Source: Apostichopus japonicus
Taxonomy: Eukaryota > Echinodermata > Holothuroidea > Aspidochirotida > Stichopodidae
Reading direction: 5' to 3'
DNA length: 64,000 nt
NCBI RefSeq assembly: GCF_037975245.1
Contig: NC_092575.1
Span: 21,971,841 to 22,035,840 of the forward strand
In this document: positions 33,601 to 45,848 of the stretch, one piece after another
Numbering within the stretch: position 1 is the stretch's first letter
Layout of the letters: each line of letters starts with the position of its first letter
Made by a program: the position numbers and the translations under genes
Notes under the pieces: model-generated
What the model was told of the DNA's origin: nothing
Database searches by the model: none
What the model saw: only the letters and a program-made list of their open reading frames with translations

Positions 33601-36600
33601 TGGTTATCATTGTATAGATTCCTTTAAACGGTAAAAGGTAGTTTGTACATACCCCAAATTACAACACGCTTTATTTGCTAGAAGTCTTCAAAAAGTACTT
33701 TCCTGAGGGTTTTTCCCCACCATATTGTTCTAATACTTTCTAAATGATCACTCAAGATGACTGAATGTCCAAGTGAGGTAAATTTCCTCCAGAGTGGTAA
33801 TACACATTAATTCAACTTTGACTAAAGGTGACCATATTTAAATATCTGGCATATTCGGGGCCAACGCAGCATACCTTTAAAGCAAAGCCTCTAAACAAAA
33901 TTTACAATTTAAATTGGCTGTTTTGATATTCTTCATTCCCAGGAATTGACCTGATGAAAAAGTTGTACTCACTTGCTCTGGTATCTCAATATACTGCGGA
34001 TACTATTTCAATATTTCGGTTACACTGTAGATTTCTTCATTGCAGAAAGAATTGCATCTTTGCTTGGCAAGCGGGGCGCTGACAAAAAGTTGATAATCTC
34101 GTTGCTTCTTACTCTTCAACAGTTGGCAGATCTGCCATATGAAACCTATCTGCTTGTATGTGGATACGAGTTTGGTATTATAGCGTGGTCTTTGTTATCA
34201 TCAATTGAAATATGTCGTATTATGTTCTTCAAACGGCTCTGAATATAGCCACTCTGACCTCTTTCTGCAGTAAGGAAATGCTCCTGAAATGTCAATATTT
34301 GAATGAAGTATACTGGTTATTAACCAAACATGCATACAGCTAAGGCATCTTCAAAGTAAGCCTTTGTTGTCACTAAAAAGTGTATTGATCACAAGACTTA
34401 GTGTTGAACTTATTTTAAGAACCGACATACCTTAAATGAAAAAAATATGTTTCCATTTCTGCTGAAACGTTTCTAGTTAAGTCAAGAAAGAATTTCAGGA
34501 ACTTTCCTGTCATGATGTTTTATATAATTACTGTGAAAATAACTAAATTTTATGAAGCATGCATCTACTCTAACAGGCGCTTTAAAAACATCGTCTGGTT
34601 TAAGTTTATACTTTACTGAGAACAACAAAACCACACGCACAAATCAACATTATTGTGCATTATAAGATATTAATGAAATAGGTTATATTCTTGACATTGC
34701 GATTAAATTGAAGGTGCAACAGTTAACACGTTTTTTTTTGTAGCATTATCTGTAAAGCCAACTTTCTGTTAGTGTTCCTTATTTGTACATTAAACAAACG
34801 TTCTTTAATTGTTTCAATGACATGTCTTGAATATAAACTAGAAAGTCAATTCCCTTAACTATCCCTTGCACCGATGCAAAGCAAGTTTGAATACAAGGTT
34901 TTCCAACGTTGGACATTGCTGACCAGAATGAAGTGCAAGGGTCTTGCAGCACTGATTGATATGTGCCTAGTATACTCAAAAAGATAAGTTTGACAAACTT
35001 TAACATATTCAGACTTTTGACTCTGCTTTGCTTCAAGATTTGACCTCTGTGAAAGGAATAGCACCATGTACTCACCCTAGGGCAACCTACATATACCAAG
35101 TTTCAGTTTAATAATCTCAATAAACTCATTGTAATACCTATTTATAACGTTTCATACTTGGAACTCTGTTGACCTCAAATGACCTTTGATCTCCATGAAA
35201 GATAACAAGGATCATAAACTTATCAAGGGTAACTATCATCTCAACTTTTTCTTTGGATATGTAAGGTTCGTTTCTATTGCCTTTGAACTCTGTTGTCCTC
35301 AAATGAACTTTAACCTCCATGGGAATCAATCTAGGGTTACTTACTAACCACATTCTACCAAGAACCCACATAACAAGTTAGTATTTCAAGCAAGATTTAC
35401 CTCTTGATATATCCTGTTCACAAGCAAAGGAATTGCACACACGAACGCGCAAGTCTGAAATTTGCCTCAATTGTTAGAAACATATCCTAGTGTGTTTCAC
35501 CAACAAAGACAAAATTCCCAACAAAAGTGGTAAAACTCTAATCAGACACCACATTTGTGCAGCTCTCTGTTTTAAAAGGATAGGCCAGACCATATTCAAA
35601 CTCACACCACAACTTGACTAGCTTTGATATGTATAACCTTGATAGGATTCTTGTTTTTATATAACAATGTGATCTGCTTCACAGACGGTTTTCCTCAATA
35701 GCTATTATGAACATAAGTTTGATTCAGTGATTGACACTTTAAGTCAAATTTCTGTGTGTCGTATGGGAGCTAGTCTTAGACCTGTCTTATTTCAAAACAC
35801 AAATCTCAATTTGGGTCAACAAAGAAATATGAGAGAGCAGCGTATGTTGTCTCACATGTACTAATATGTGTTTCTATCGGTTTGATATCTTTAACATATA
35901 CAGCGAAGTAGCCACTGTGAGCATAGAGGCATGTGTCCCCTACCCTTCCCAAATGTTTCTCCAAAGAAAATAGCTTGCATTTTATAGCAAACGTACACAT
36001 AATCGTACATATAAATGTAGTTCAAACGAAGGAACATGATAACACCATTTAGAATCTAAACCACCTGACCGGATAAAATATCTCAAAGGGATGGAGAAAC
36101 CTACCCCCGTATCCCCCTATCAAGTACAGATGTTATCAAATTGTGTGCCATCCCCTCCCGGGAAGCGTAGGAGGCGGGGGCTGGGGGCCCCCAACCAAAT
36201 ATATTTGAAAAAATTCGGGCAATATACTATAATTTTTCGGGGACCTACTGAAAGAAATCTAATTTGCGATGTGTTTCTCAATGGTTAAACTTATGTTATT
36301 ATTATCATTATTATTCTACCGACTTCCCCAGTAATTGCCACCAATGTGGAAGGGTTATAACACGACAAACGATTGTATGTTATTGGCATGCGATATTATA
36401 AACGATTCATGCCTTTTATGATATGCACATTCACATGTTGAACGCGCGAAAAAATTTGGTTATATTTTTCTTTACAGCCCCCCCCCCCTCCCCCAATCAA
36501 ATTGGTCTCCAACGCCTATGCCCCCGTCCACACTGAACTTCGAATTCCTAGCAGAGGGTACAGCCTGTATGGTGTAATGAAAGGCATATCAATACAAGCA

Positions 36601-39600
36601 TTAACCTTAAATTCCCTGGCCCTTAAAATAGGAACAAAAATGTGTCTTTGCCTCTTCATACCTAATACATTGAATTAGCGAACACGATGTTTTCGTACTG
36701 CCGATGAAACGGTTCATGGAAGCCTACTCAGCAGGAGCAACCGAATTATTTTCACATAAATTCCTTGATTGGAACGATTGCTATCTTTAATTGTGAATAT
36801 TTTTCTTGATCAGAATACCATAAAGATGCAACACATAGGTAAATGCAGCTGTAAAATAATCGTGGAATCTGATTATTTTCCTTGTGAAATCAATAATTTC
36901 CTTTGAAAATAAATGATATTGCTTTGATCTTTTAAGATGTCTCTCATTTGATCAAATACACATCAACATAAATCTACCGTTCTGTCTGAATTGACTCGCT
37001 ATTCATAGTACATTAGTAGTGTATTGTTGTAAAATTTCTTGTATTTTGTATAGTCATCGTAGTTTACACCACATGTCAAAACCCAAAGGAGGTAAGGTCA
37101 AGAATTAATGTTTCCTGCGACCATGTTTATTCTTACAGAGCCATTATCGTGGACCTGTGACAACACACAGTATGTACAATGCGGGCAGGGTGCTACGGTG
37201 TCATGTACATTTCCACCTGACTTTCGTGGAGTGTACTGGTACGACTCACCCGCCAATTCAGCTAATTTAATCATTCGAAGGGAACGACAGGAGAATGGTG
37301 AATATACAACATCAGGGGTGGGCTACACCAACGGGAGTTATGATGTTTTCCAAAATGGAACACTAATAATAGCAAACGTCTCCAGCGCACATGATCGTGT
37401 GTTTTTGGTAACTCTGGTTGACAGTGGAAGAATTTTCAAGAACTTTGAAGTTAACGTTGTAACAATATGTAAGTATATATTTGTTATATTCCTCATTGCT
37501 TCATAGTTCAGTGAAAACTAAATGATTCTCTGCCTCTATACTTTTTTCTACTGTTGGTTAGCTCGTCCAACGCAGATTGATAGTATATCTCACACAGGAA
37601 TCATTTAGTCAAAAGGCTGGTCGCCTCAACGTTCTCAACAGGTTCATGATTACCCCCATTGAATCCCTACACACCTGCTCCCATAATTCGATTAGGTTAA
37701 TGATATAAAATACAGAATAGTAGAAATGTGTTTGTAGGATTAACTGTGAGTGTAAGTTAGGAAATTTATAATAGCGTGACTACCTTTCCTGCTACTCCTG
37801 CTGTCACTTCACATTTAGTAATGCAACTATTACAGGAAAATGTGATGGTACACTGTAAGAAATGATTGTGCCGGCATTGAAACTTTCTTCCACAGACATG
37901 ATTCTTTGGGTAACCCTATAAAATCTTGTGATCCTGCACAAATGACGATTTTACTGTAACTTTACAACATTTAAACTTGCTAAACACAACTAATGTTGTA
38001 GGTCCACATATTTTATTGCTACATAGTGCTTGTGTTCATACACAGAACAAAAATGTTCTGAAATATAACTTTTTTTGTAACCGTAAGGAAAATGTTGTTT
38101 TTGCATACTTTAAGATTTTACATAATTAATTGTAAATTTACAACAGTTGTGTTTATATAGCACAACTCTGGTTGTAGGTTAACAAATTGTCTTGCTCTTT
38201 ATAAATTACAGGAAAATGTTCTCAAACATTATTTATCTGTAACGATAAATAAATATTGTTCCTGCACAATGAATGATTTAACACAGTCATTTGTAAATAA
38301 ACAAAAATTATACTTTTATAAACATATTCCCTTTGTAAATCAACAATCGTATCCTACCGCATATTACCTATGCAGTCCCAGTTTGGTATAACTTTATACA
38401 TGCTAAGAATAAAATAGAGTTTATGCTTCCTAAAGTATTGTGTTAAATATATTTTCCTTAAGTTATGATATTCTTGGAATTGAGCTCATTGTTGCAGCAA
38501 AAAACGGCTGAGACCGAAAATATGCTTACATGTAAAGATCATTCCCTCTACATTGATAAATGACTCCCCTGTGAAAGACAAACTACACTTTACGAAATAT
38601 GTTAACTGAAATTTAACTTTATTGATTGATCTTAGATAATTTCTACTGGAATCAAAGGAATCGATATTGAATTGAATAATGTTCCTCCCCACAACAGTGC
38701 TATGATAGAGCGTCAGGAAGAGGATTCCATCTTTGGTTATAGTGTTGGCCTATACAGTAAAAACAAAACTACTAGAAGTTTACGGCTGTGATCTCTTATA
38801 TATCCATGTCGGGCTCCTTATACTTAACATTATATTAATTAACATATAAGGGTTGATTGGGGAGGGAGTTGGGTTCAGGGACAAACATAGAAGCTCGCAG
38901 ATTAGTGTTCTATGCACCCCTCCCTCCCTCCTTTCCCTTCCTTCCTTCCAACTCTGTCTCCACCTATCTGTTTCTCTCTCTCGCTCCCCTCACCTGTCTT
39001 TTTGTATAGTCTTACTCTCTCGGCACGCACACAACCACTTCTCGTATGTAGCCACTAACTATTCCTGCTATTAAAACATTAATAATTATGCTCTCTTTCA
39101 TAGTTAATGCCGGTCAACTTCATCCTATTGTTAGTGCTTGTCCTAACACCAGCCTCTGTCTTGTAAATTCCTTGGAAGCAGATACATTAAATTGCAGTTA
39201 CAGTAATGTTAGACCAGCTGTAACACTTTCTTGGGAATTCAGTCCTCGTGAACAAGAAATGGAAATCGATGGATTCAGTACATCCAGAGGAGTATTCACG
39301 TTTTCTTCATATTCTGTGTTAAATATAACTAACCATTTACAAAAGCCATTTACAGCGGTAAGTTGTTCAGCAAGTGGTCCAGCGTTAGGTTTCAAGAGTA
39401 CGGAAAGCACCGTGGTCATAGATATCAGTAATCCAACAGACATGGTTTGGCAAGAAATGGAAGTAATGGAAAAAATCGCTGCCGTACATTCACGATTGGA
39501 CATTACATGTGTTCATGACATAGAAACAATGGCCCTGTTCTGGAAAGTTGGCGACATCACTAGCTCTGAAATATTAATGTTTTTATCTGGTGGACAGATG

Positions 39601-42600
39601 CGGCAAAATCAGAGAGTTAAATCATTTATCAAGTTTTCAGTAGATGGGACTATGACTTTCCCAGATGTCACCATTCACGCTGAAGGAACATATACCTGTG
39701 TATATACTGATGGGGTAACATATTATTCCAAGACTACAAAAGTTATCGTTGCAGGTTAGTGAATGTGAATATTATTTTGTGTACTATTTGAAGTTGATTA
39801 TTAACGATGTGGGGCGTATAACTGCTGTTAGAGGGAAAACGACAATTAAATGAATCGATCACTAATATGAGAATCGTTGTTTTATAGTTACAGAATAATG
39901 CGAGAAATTACGTTCCCATGTCGATAATTATTTCAAACGATATGCACTGATATTGTCAGGATTATTTGGAATGTCTTGAGTTTAACGGCTTCGAAAGCCA
40001 GAGACAGTTCGATGAAAAAAAACCCAGATAATCATTGTTGATACGTTAACCTGATTACACAGTGTATTCGAGACAACGTCGCCGGTTATAACTTATAATA
40101 CGCTGCTTGTTTTATTTCCTCTATCACAGTTCTTCCAATTCCACCTGCAGTAGTTGCAGACGGATGCGTTTGGAATTCATCAAAATGTGTTTTCATTGTT
40201 TCTGAAATGGCACTCAATGTCATAACATGCCGAGTTACTGGCGTTTACCCAGCTGTGAATTTGACAGTGGTTGATGCGAACTCAGCTGGCATTTATGTTG
40301 AAAATAAAAAAATTAGTATCGAAAGAAGAGAGGACCTTTTTGACGTCATAATGGAAGCAGAACTCAACATTAACCATAATTCGGAGTGTTCTCAAGACAT
40401 AGTTTGTCTTGCTTCAGGACCTAGCTCAACATTATTTCATGCGACGAGAACAATAACGTTCATTTCTGGTATGACATACTTATGAAGTTATAAGGCTATC
40501 TGCTATATTGACGAAAAAAGCGTCAAGACCTTAATTGTGTGAATAACGGAAGAGTTCGTTGTTGAGTACAACTGAGGGTCGAGACGGATTACGAAAAAAA
40601 AAACAGTTACCAAATTATAGTGATTAAGCTAGGTTACGTTCTCTAAGATTAATAAATGTTGTTCACATTGCCTTTGCTGACTGAAAATTTTTACTATAAA
40701 ACATTGTTTATTAATTTAAGAGATCCTTCGCTCATCGTTCGTCACAGGTGAGTGTTAGATATAATACGTGATTGACTAGGCCTAATATTATGTCCTTGGT
40801 TTGCAATAATCAGTAAGTTACAAATAGACCGAAGGCTAGGCCTAGGCCAACATAGTTTCTGTACGTTTCGGGTAGCCTACTGCTCATGTAGATACAACGA
40901 TCGTAGCATTTCGGTAGTTCGTTGCTTGTATGTGCCTTTTGTAGCTTTTCAAATTAGGGTACAACACCATAAGTATGAATCGGCGGTGGTATGCTTTGGG
41001 GCGCGCATAGTGGCTGGTGGTTTATCGCGTATACATTATTCCATAGTGTTCATTTAAATCGAGACTCCGAGAATGCTCTCGGACACAGAAGAGGGGAAAA
41101 GGGTAAGGCTAAAAGCCCGAAGGGTTATCAGCCGGTAGGATGGCTTACAGTTTTAGTAAAGTGAGTACATGAATTCCTTCTTATAATCTCATGTCAAAAG
41201 TCGAAGGCCACTATAGCTGTTTTGCCTCGGAGGCCTGTCATTTTGAAATTTGACTAATCGTTGAAAGGCCTGCCATCAGTATTTCAGTGACAAGTGGATT
41301 GCCACCGGTATTGATTTGCGTCAATCATTCCCGGACCGTTATTTTTTCTTCCAGTAGAAGCAGCCATCTCTTCGAATTTTACATAATTCCTGTTGCATCT
41401 GTCATTTGGAAGTGGACCTATGTCAGCAATTCGTAAACCATGACTTCCATTATACTTCCAGTATACTACTACTCTAAATAATGATCATATATGTAGGTTG
41501 TAACATGTGTAGTTTAAACATACATATGACGTAAAGGTATAGTATAACCTGCCTATTCGTGTTTGCAATGCTTCCGTTACAGAGTCGTGTGATCGTGGAC
41601 TCGCTACACTCACGCTTTCTCTTCTTATTGTTGGATCTGTGGTTCTCTTGCTTATCGTTGCTGCCCTTTTGACAGTTTTAGTGAAGTATCGTCGTACAAA
41701 CAGTCAAAAGGTATACATGAAACGTAAAATCTTCAAGTGGGTAAATGTTTGGCGTAGGGTGAAGGGAGAACTGGGGGTTGGGGGGGGGGGCAAGGGATGA
41801 ATGGCATTAACGTCCAATGTATCTGTAAGTAACATGACACCTAGGATGAGGTTTACTTTTTGTCTTCAATCTGCGTGTAAATAATGCCAACTTACCTGAC
41901 ATATATAATACCAGACCAACATTTGCTTACTCTATGTCGAAAGTTCCTCACGCTCCTCCTACTTCTGTGAACGATTTTAGGGAGGCTGTAAAACGTTAGA
42001 TCTTGCAAAACATGGTTTCTGTTGAGGATACCTTATGAACGTTAAATAGAATGAACCATATGGATCAAACATTTTTACCTGAGCTCCCTATGTGCAATGC
42101 GATACAAAATCTCTCAACCAATACGCCCAGACAGCATATCATGGAACACCCTGGTTTCACAAAAGCACACATATTTGTGTAGCATAACATTACCTACATC
42201 TGGTGTGATCAGTGTTATTTAACTTGTTTATATGATTGAAAGTTAAGGCGTGTGGTTTGACGATTATTTTTCCATTTTTGAAATGACATGGGCAATTTTG
42301 TAATTTAACGTGCCTTGTTATTTTCAAATTAAGGAAATTATCATGATAAGTTGGGTTTGCTGAGAACTATATTCTATACTGGAATGTCGTGCAACATGCA
42401 CAGTAAAAGTCTTTTGAGGTGATTTTGTGGTTAAAACCTTCAAATAGATGCCATACTTCCCTTTGCCCCTCTCCCATATAACCTAACCTCTACTGCCGAT
42501 TTTGCATTTTGGAGTCATTTTGGTTATCATTCAAGTCTGGCACGTGTTCCGTCTCGATACGTTATAAAATGTGCTCTATGCTATCCGCTTTAAATAATTT

Positions 42601-43351
42601 CATAGCCATCAATTTTACTTTCAATTACCACAGAATTCACGGGCTACAGATTTGGAAGAGTTCGCTGACACGCAATTAGTAAGTTTCTTGAATACGAGTT
42701 TGTAACAGTCTTACTCTCGGCTGCCCATTTGTTGACCATGCATGTCAATAAGTTACGTTAAAAACATACCGTAATCTGAGAAATGTTGGGGTAGATAGAG
42801 AGAGATAGAGATGGAGAAGAAGATTGAGAGGTAGGTAGAGAGGTAGACGTGTCATGTTATTTACGAATTAAGGAAATTAAATTATAAGTGCGTTGCTGAG
42901 AACTATACTCTATACTAGAATGTTGGTACAACATGCACAGTAGATCCATATGACTCTTATGAGGTGATTTTGTGCTTTATAACTTCAAATAATGCTATAT
43001 TTTCCTCTGCCCCTCTATTTTGTGCCTCTCTCCCAGATAACCTAACCTCTACTGCCGATTCTGCATTTTGGAGTCATTTTGGTTATCATTCAAGTCTGGC
43101 ACGTGTTCCGTATCGTTACGTTATAAAATGTGCTCTACGCTATTCGCTTTCAATAATTTCATAGCCATCTATTTAACTTTCAATTACCACAGAATTCACG
43201 GGCTTCAGTTTTGGAAGAGTTCGCTGATACGCTATTAGTAAGTTTCTTATGTATGAGTATGGAACAGTGTCTTGTTTTCGGCCATCAAGTTTTAGACCAT
43301 GTATGTCAATAAGTTACGTTACAATCATACCGTAATCTGAGAGAGAGTGAG

Positions 43352-43387
<36 letters not shown>

Positions 43388-45320
43388 GAAAATCGTAATA
43401 TATACGATATATATATATATATATATATAAGAAAATCGTAATATAGTAATATATACGATATATATATATAAATATATATATATGTAGATATATAGATAGA
43501 GAGATATATATGAATGCAGATAAAGAGGTAGATAGAGAGGTGGAACGATGGATGGACGAATTTACGGATGAATCGATGGTTTTAAGGTTGAACGGTAGAA
43601 TGGATGATTGGTTAAATGGTTGGATACATGGTTGAATGGATAAATGGATAGGCAGATGGATACATTGAAAGATGAATACATGGACGTATAGATACTTCAA
43701 CAGAAAGACAAATAGCTAGATGGATGGATGGATGGATGGACGGACTGATGGACGCGCGGACAGACGGACGAGAGATATGTATTATATATTATATCTGACA
43801 TATATTACATCTTACATCTTACCTCATCTTTCATCATCTTACATCTTATTTGTAGGATCTTAGATCTTAGATATCAGATATCAGATATTATATATTAGAT
43901 ATTAGATATCATACATCATATATCATACGTTATTCGTTGTACGTTGTATGTTGTACGGTGTACGTTGCACGTTGTACGTTGCACGTTGTTTGTTGTATGT
44001 TGTATATTATATGTTGTATGTTATATGTTATATATTCAACAAAATTAAAATTGTCTCTGCAGTATTGGCCATTATATAAACTATCAACTACCGACATATT
44101 TGATCAGGAAATAATTGAAACACTCCGTAACGTCAGCAGTGAATTCGATGAGAACAAACGAAAGGAACATAAGAGAGTAGCAGTTGGATTTGCCAGCGGG
44201 ATTATCAGGGGAGCCATTGCCATAAGTGCAGTACTCTTTCCCCCAGTTGGAGCAGGTTTTCTAGTGGCTGCAGCAGCAGCATTTGGCGCTGCAGGGGCAG
44301 GAGTTAACATTGCTGCAACGTGGGACAAACTAAAGCAGGACAAATTTCAGAGTAAGCTCGTAGAGGTTCCATTAGAAACATTCATCGGAATTCAGAGACA
44401 ATTGGCAGAAGTCACCGTTTTCCTTGACTTGACGTACGATGTCATTCGCTCCACAAATGTCAATAGCTGTTTAGATGCGAACCAAGTACAAGAAATAGAA
44501 AGATGCATACAGGATTTGAAAGGGAAACACAACTTAGAAATAGGCACTCTGCAGGAAGCACTGTCTCATATTCATGCTGGGACTGTTGCTCTACTTGACT
44601 TTATTTCCAATGCGGCATCGTCTGAGACTGATCCGCTCATGAGTGAGTGGGAAGACAAGCGCAAGAATGCGAAAGAGAATCCATTGGAGAAGCTTCCTCA
44701 GTCCATTCAGAATTTGGTTGTTAGCGATAAGTATAAAGGCAATATGACATTGCTCACACTTATTAAGCTATTGTATTTTCCTGGCCAAGGTATTTCTCAT
44801 CGTAATCCGACAGGTGATGCCAAAAATCCAGGAAAAGCAAATTTGCCAATGGAGCTTGCTCAAGGGGGACTACTGTTTGGCCGTGCAGCAGTGAATGCTG
44901 CCAATGTAAGTGTTGATACCTTGTGTGAATTGATGTATGCCTAACGTATATACTTCTGGTTTATTTCTCATTGCTTTATATTGCGATTCCAATCTACATC
45001 GGTTGGTTGAAGTTGGTTGAAGTTGAAGTATTCCATATAAGTTTTTAAACCACTTAAACCACTTAATACTTTTGTTATTTCAGGTAGGAGAAGACTTTGT
45101 TTCGGTCAGAAATAGCGTCTATAGAATTGCAAAAGGAGTTTCAGTTGCCGGAGTTCTGTTAAACTCGCTTGGAATTATTGTTGACTTTGCTTTCCTTACA
45201 AAAGCTATAATTGGTGTACATGCAGACAAAAAGGGGGAGTTTTCTCAGGCCATAAGCGAAGTAGCTGACGAGATGCAATTAATGAATATGATTTTAAGAG
45301 AATTAACTGAAATTAACTAG
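30623..45320 (+). CDS. Ig-domain transmembrane receptor with cytoplasmic apolipoprotein-L-like domain
   Basis: Nine exons join without a single phase conflict into 2,679 nt (892 residues): 30,623-30,683, 37,139-37,468, 39,104-39,754, 40,130-40,468, 41,583-41,710, 42,634-42,678, 43,193-43,237, 44,063-44,905, 45,084-45,320. Domains by residue: signal peptide 1-20; V-like Ig ~21-130; two Ig domains ~131-347; a fourth Ig ~348-460; membrane helix ~465-500 (LTLSLLIVGSVVLLLIV); two 15-residue tail repeats; then ~360 residues that resemble ApoL proteins: a KEHKRVAVGFASG lead-in, a glycine/alanine-rich hydrophobic hairpin (LFPPVGAGFLVAAAAAFGA), and at the C-terminus LNSLGIIVDFAFL followed by an amphipathic ISEVADEMQLMNMILREL helix. 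ApoL proteins insert in membranes and act in innate immunity and cell death (family knowledge). An ApoL domain as the tail of an Ig receptor is unknown to me. Expression not shown. Confidence 0.8.
30890..35600. other. Intron 1 of the ApoL-tailed receptor, repeat-rich
   Basis: No supported exon. 32,085-32,190 and 33,740-33,875 are diverged inverted arms (shared AATATGCCAGATATT and GGTCACCTTTGGTC), suggesting an old 1.8-kb transposon. 35,090-35,360 carries TGACCTTTGA-type repeats like those at 9.9 kb. Confidence 0.5.
36090..36690. mobile_element. MITE insertions in intron 1
   Basis: Related in inverse orientation to the MITE at 25,615. The paralogous intron at 11.86-12.66 kb lacks it: there AATCTAAACCACC runs straight into the sequence that resumes here near 36,700, giving an empty-site comparison. 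Confidence 0.6.
37139..37468 (+). CDS. V-like Ig exon of the ApoL-tailed receptor
   Basis: 110-codon exon, phase 1 to 1. B-strand Cys in TVSCTF, Trp in VYWYDS, then GSYDVFQNGTLIIANVSS. The usual F-strand Cys is missing: the expected DxGxYxC position reads HDRVFLVTLV. Two extra Cys near the N-terminus (WTCDN, VQCGQ) may form another bond. Contains several N-glycosylation sequons. Confidence 0.8.
37469..39103. other. Intron with a possible CACTG-type MITE
   Basis: From 37,850 (TACACTGTAAGAAATGATTG) to about 38,370 there are repeated TTGTAAATTTACAAC-like motifs; probably a second CACTG-type non-autonomous element. No exon seen. Confidence 0.4.
39104..39754 (+). CDS. Double Ig exon of the ApoL-tailed receptor
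   Basis: 217-codon exon with two Ig-like domains and no intron between them. Domain 2: LNCSYS, LSWEF, AVSCSASG. Domain 3: LDITCVHD, LFWKVG, GTYTCVYTDG. A pyrimidine-rich tract (38,910-39,010) precedes it. Confidence 0.8.
40130..40468 (+). CDS. Fourth Ig-like exon of the ApoL-tailed receptor
   Basis: 113-codon exon, phase 1 to 1. Cys in VITCRV and IVCLASG; the core Trp is replaced (LTVVDAN), suggesting a divergent C2-like domain. Confidence 0.75.
41583..41710 (+). CDS. Membrane exon of the ApoL-tailed receptor
   Basis: ESCDRG linker, about 28 hydrophobic residues, then the stop-transfer motif KYRRTNSQK. Phase 1 entry, phase 0 exit; all later exons are phase 0. Confidence 0.85.
42634..42678 (+). 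CDS. Tail micro-exon, first copy
   Basis: 15 codons (NSRATDLEEFADTQL) between a ccacag acceptor and a gtaagt donor. Duplicated at 43,193-43,237 with four changed residues. Confidence 0.7.
43193..43237 (+). CDS. Tail micro-exon, second copy
   Basis: 15 codons (NSRASVLEEFADTLL). Both copies are phase 0 to 0, so either or both can be used. Confidence 0.7.
43355..44030. repeat. Chain of different microsatellites before the ApoL exon
   Basis: TA tracts (43,355-43,500), degenerate GGAT/GATG (43,520-43,770), ATCTTAC (43,805-43,860), AGATATC (43,860-43,925) and ACGTTGT (43,925-44,010) in succession, ending about 50 bp before the acceptor at 44,062. Confidence 0.85.
44063..44905 (+). CDS. ApoL-like domain, main exon
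   Basis: 281 codons, phase 0. Contains the hydrophobic hairpin region (GFASGIIRGAIAISAVLF, PPVGAGFLVAAAAAFGAAG) followed by helical charged segments (QEIERCIQDLKGKHNLEIG). Composition and order match ApoL membrane-insertion and helical regions rather than any kinase or TIR tail. Confidence 0.75.
45084..45320 (+). CDS. ApoL-like domain, C-terminal exon
   Basis: 78 residues and stop. VYRIAKGVSVAG, a second hydrophobic segment (LLNSLGIIVDFAFL) and an amphipathic helix, the pattern that closes ApoL proteins. Confidence 0.75.
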   Translation, partial: VGEDFVSVRNSVYRIAKGVSVAGVLLNSLGIIVDFAFLTKAIIGVHADKKGEFSQAISEVADEMQLMNMILRELTEIN

Positions 45321-45401
45321 CAAAATTAACTGAAACCTACATAAACAGTTATTTAATCTGAATATCGTATGTCAAAAATATCAGAATCGCCTTGTAGCAT
45401 C

Positions 45402-45407
45402 ATTAAA
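45402..45407 (+). promoter_or_regulatory. Possible polyadenylation signal ATTAAA
   Basis: Lies 82 bp after the stop codon of the ApoL-tailed receptor. A common variant signal; also expected by chance in AT-rich DNA. Confidence 0.3.
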
Positions 45408-45848
45408 GCCACACGTAGCAGGGACAATGGAATATATATTGCTTACTATTCTATACAAAAGTAACATGTGTAGCTCACGATATCACTAGTTATCAAGGTT
45501 TGTATTTTACATCTAGATCGAAGTACGAGTGGCGTAACTTAATGTTTGGAATTCACATGTGACACAGTAACGCACAGTAAGGGTTCAAACTTCAAAGGGA
45601 CTCATTCTCATCAAACAAATTGTCATACGACATATACCTACGTAGGAGAGTTTCTTGGTTTCACCAACCAATTATCTCCAAAGCTATCATGCCATGTTTT
45701 ATGAACGAAGTGGCTGAGATATCATATTTCACTGCTCATCACTTCTGGTTCGAGATAAATATAAATTAGGTCTCTTGATCCAATAACGATGTATTAATTG
45801 CTTACCTTGGATTTACTGCTTAAAAGTGCTAATTAACGTTAATGTTAA

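Larger units (their letters stand above)
42280..43330 (+). repeat. 559-bp tandem duplication containing the tail micro-exon
   Basis: 42,300-42,770 aligns to 42,860-43,330, including the exon, its splice sites and flanking intron. The exon offset is exactly 559 bp. Confidence 0.85.

Noticed and set aside
33973-34242. 89-codon plus-strand ORF with helical-looking residues
   Set aside because: No domain motif, no partner exon, and it lies at the edge of a decayed transposon.
41288-41436. Open stretch after a tatttcag acceptor that reads like a partial Ig domain
   Set aside because: Its only donor-like site would exit in a phase that does not fit the membrane exon, and the Cys/Trp pattern is weak. 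The gene joins without it.
43540-43780. CRISPR-like array
   Set aside because: It is a degenerate GGAT microsatellite; no constant repeat with unique spacers, and the DNA is eukaryotic.
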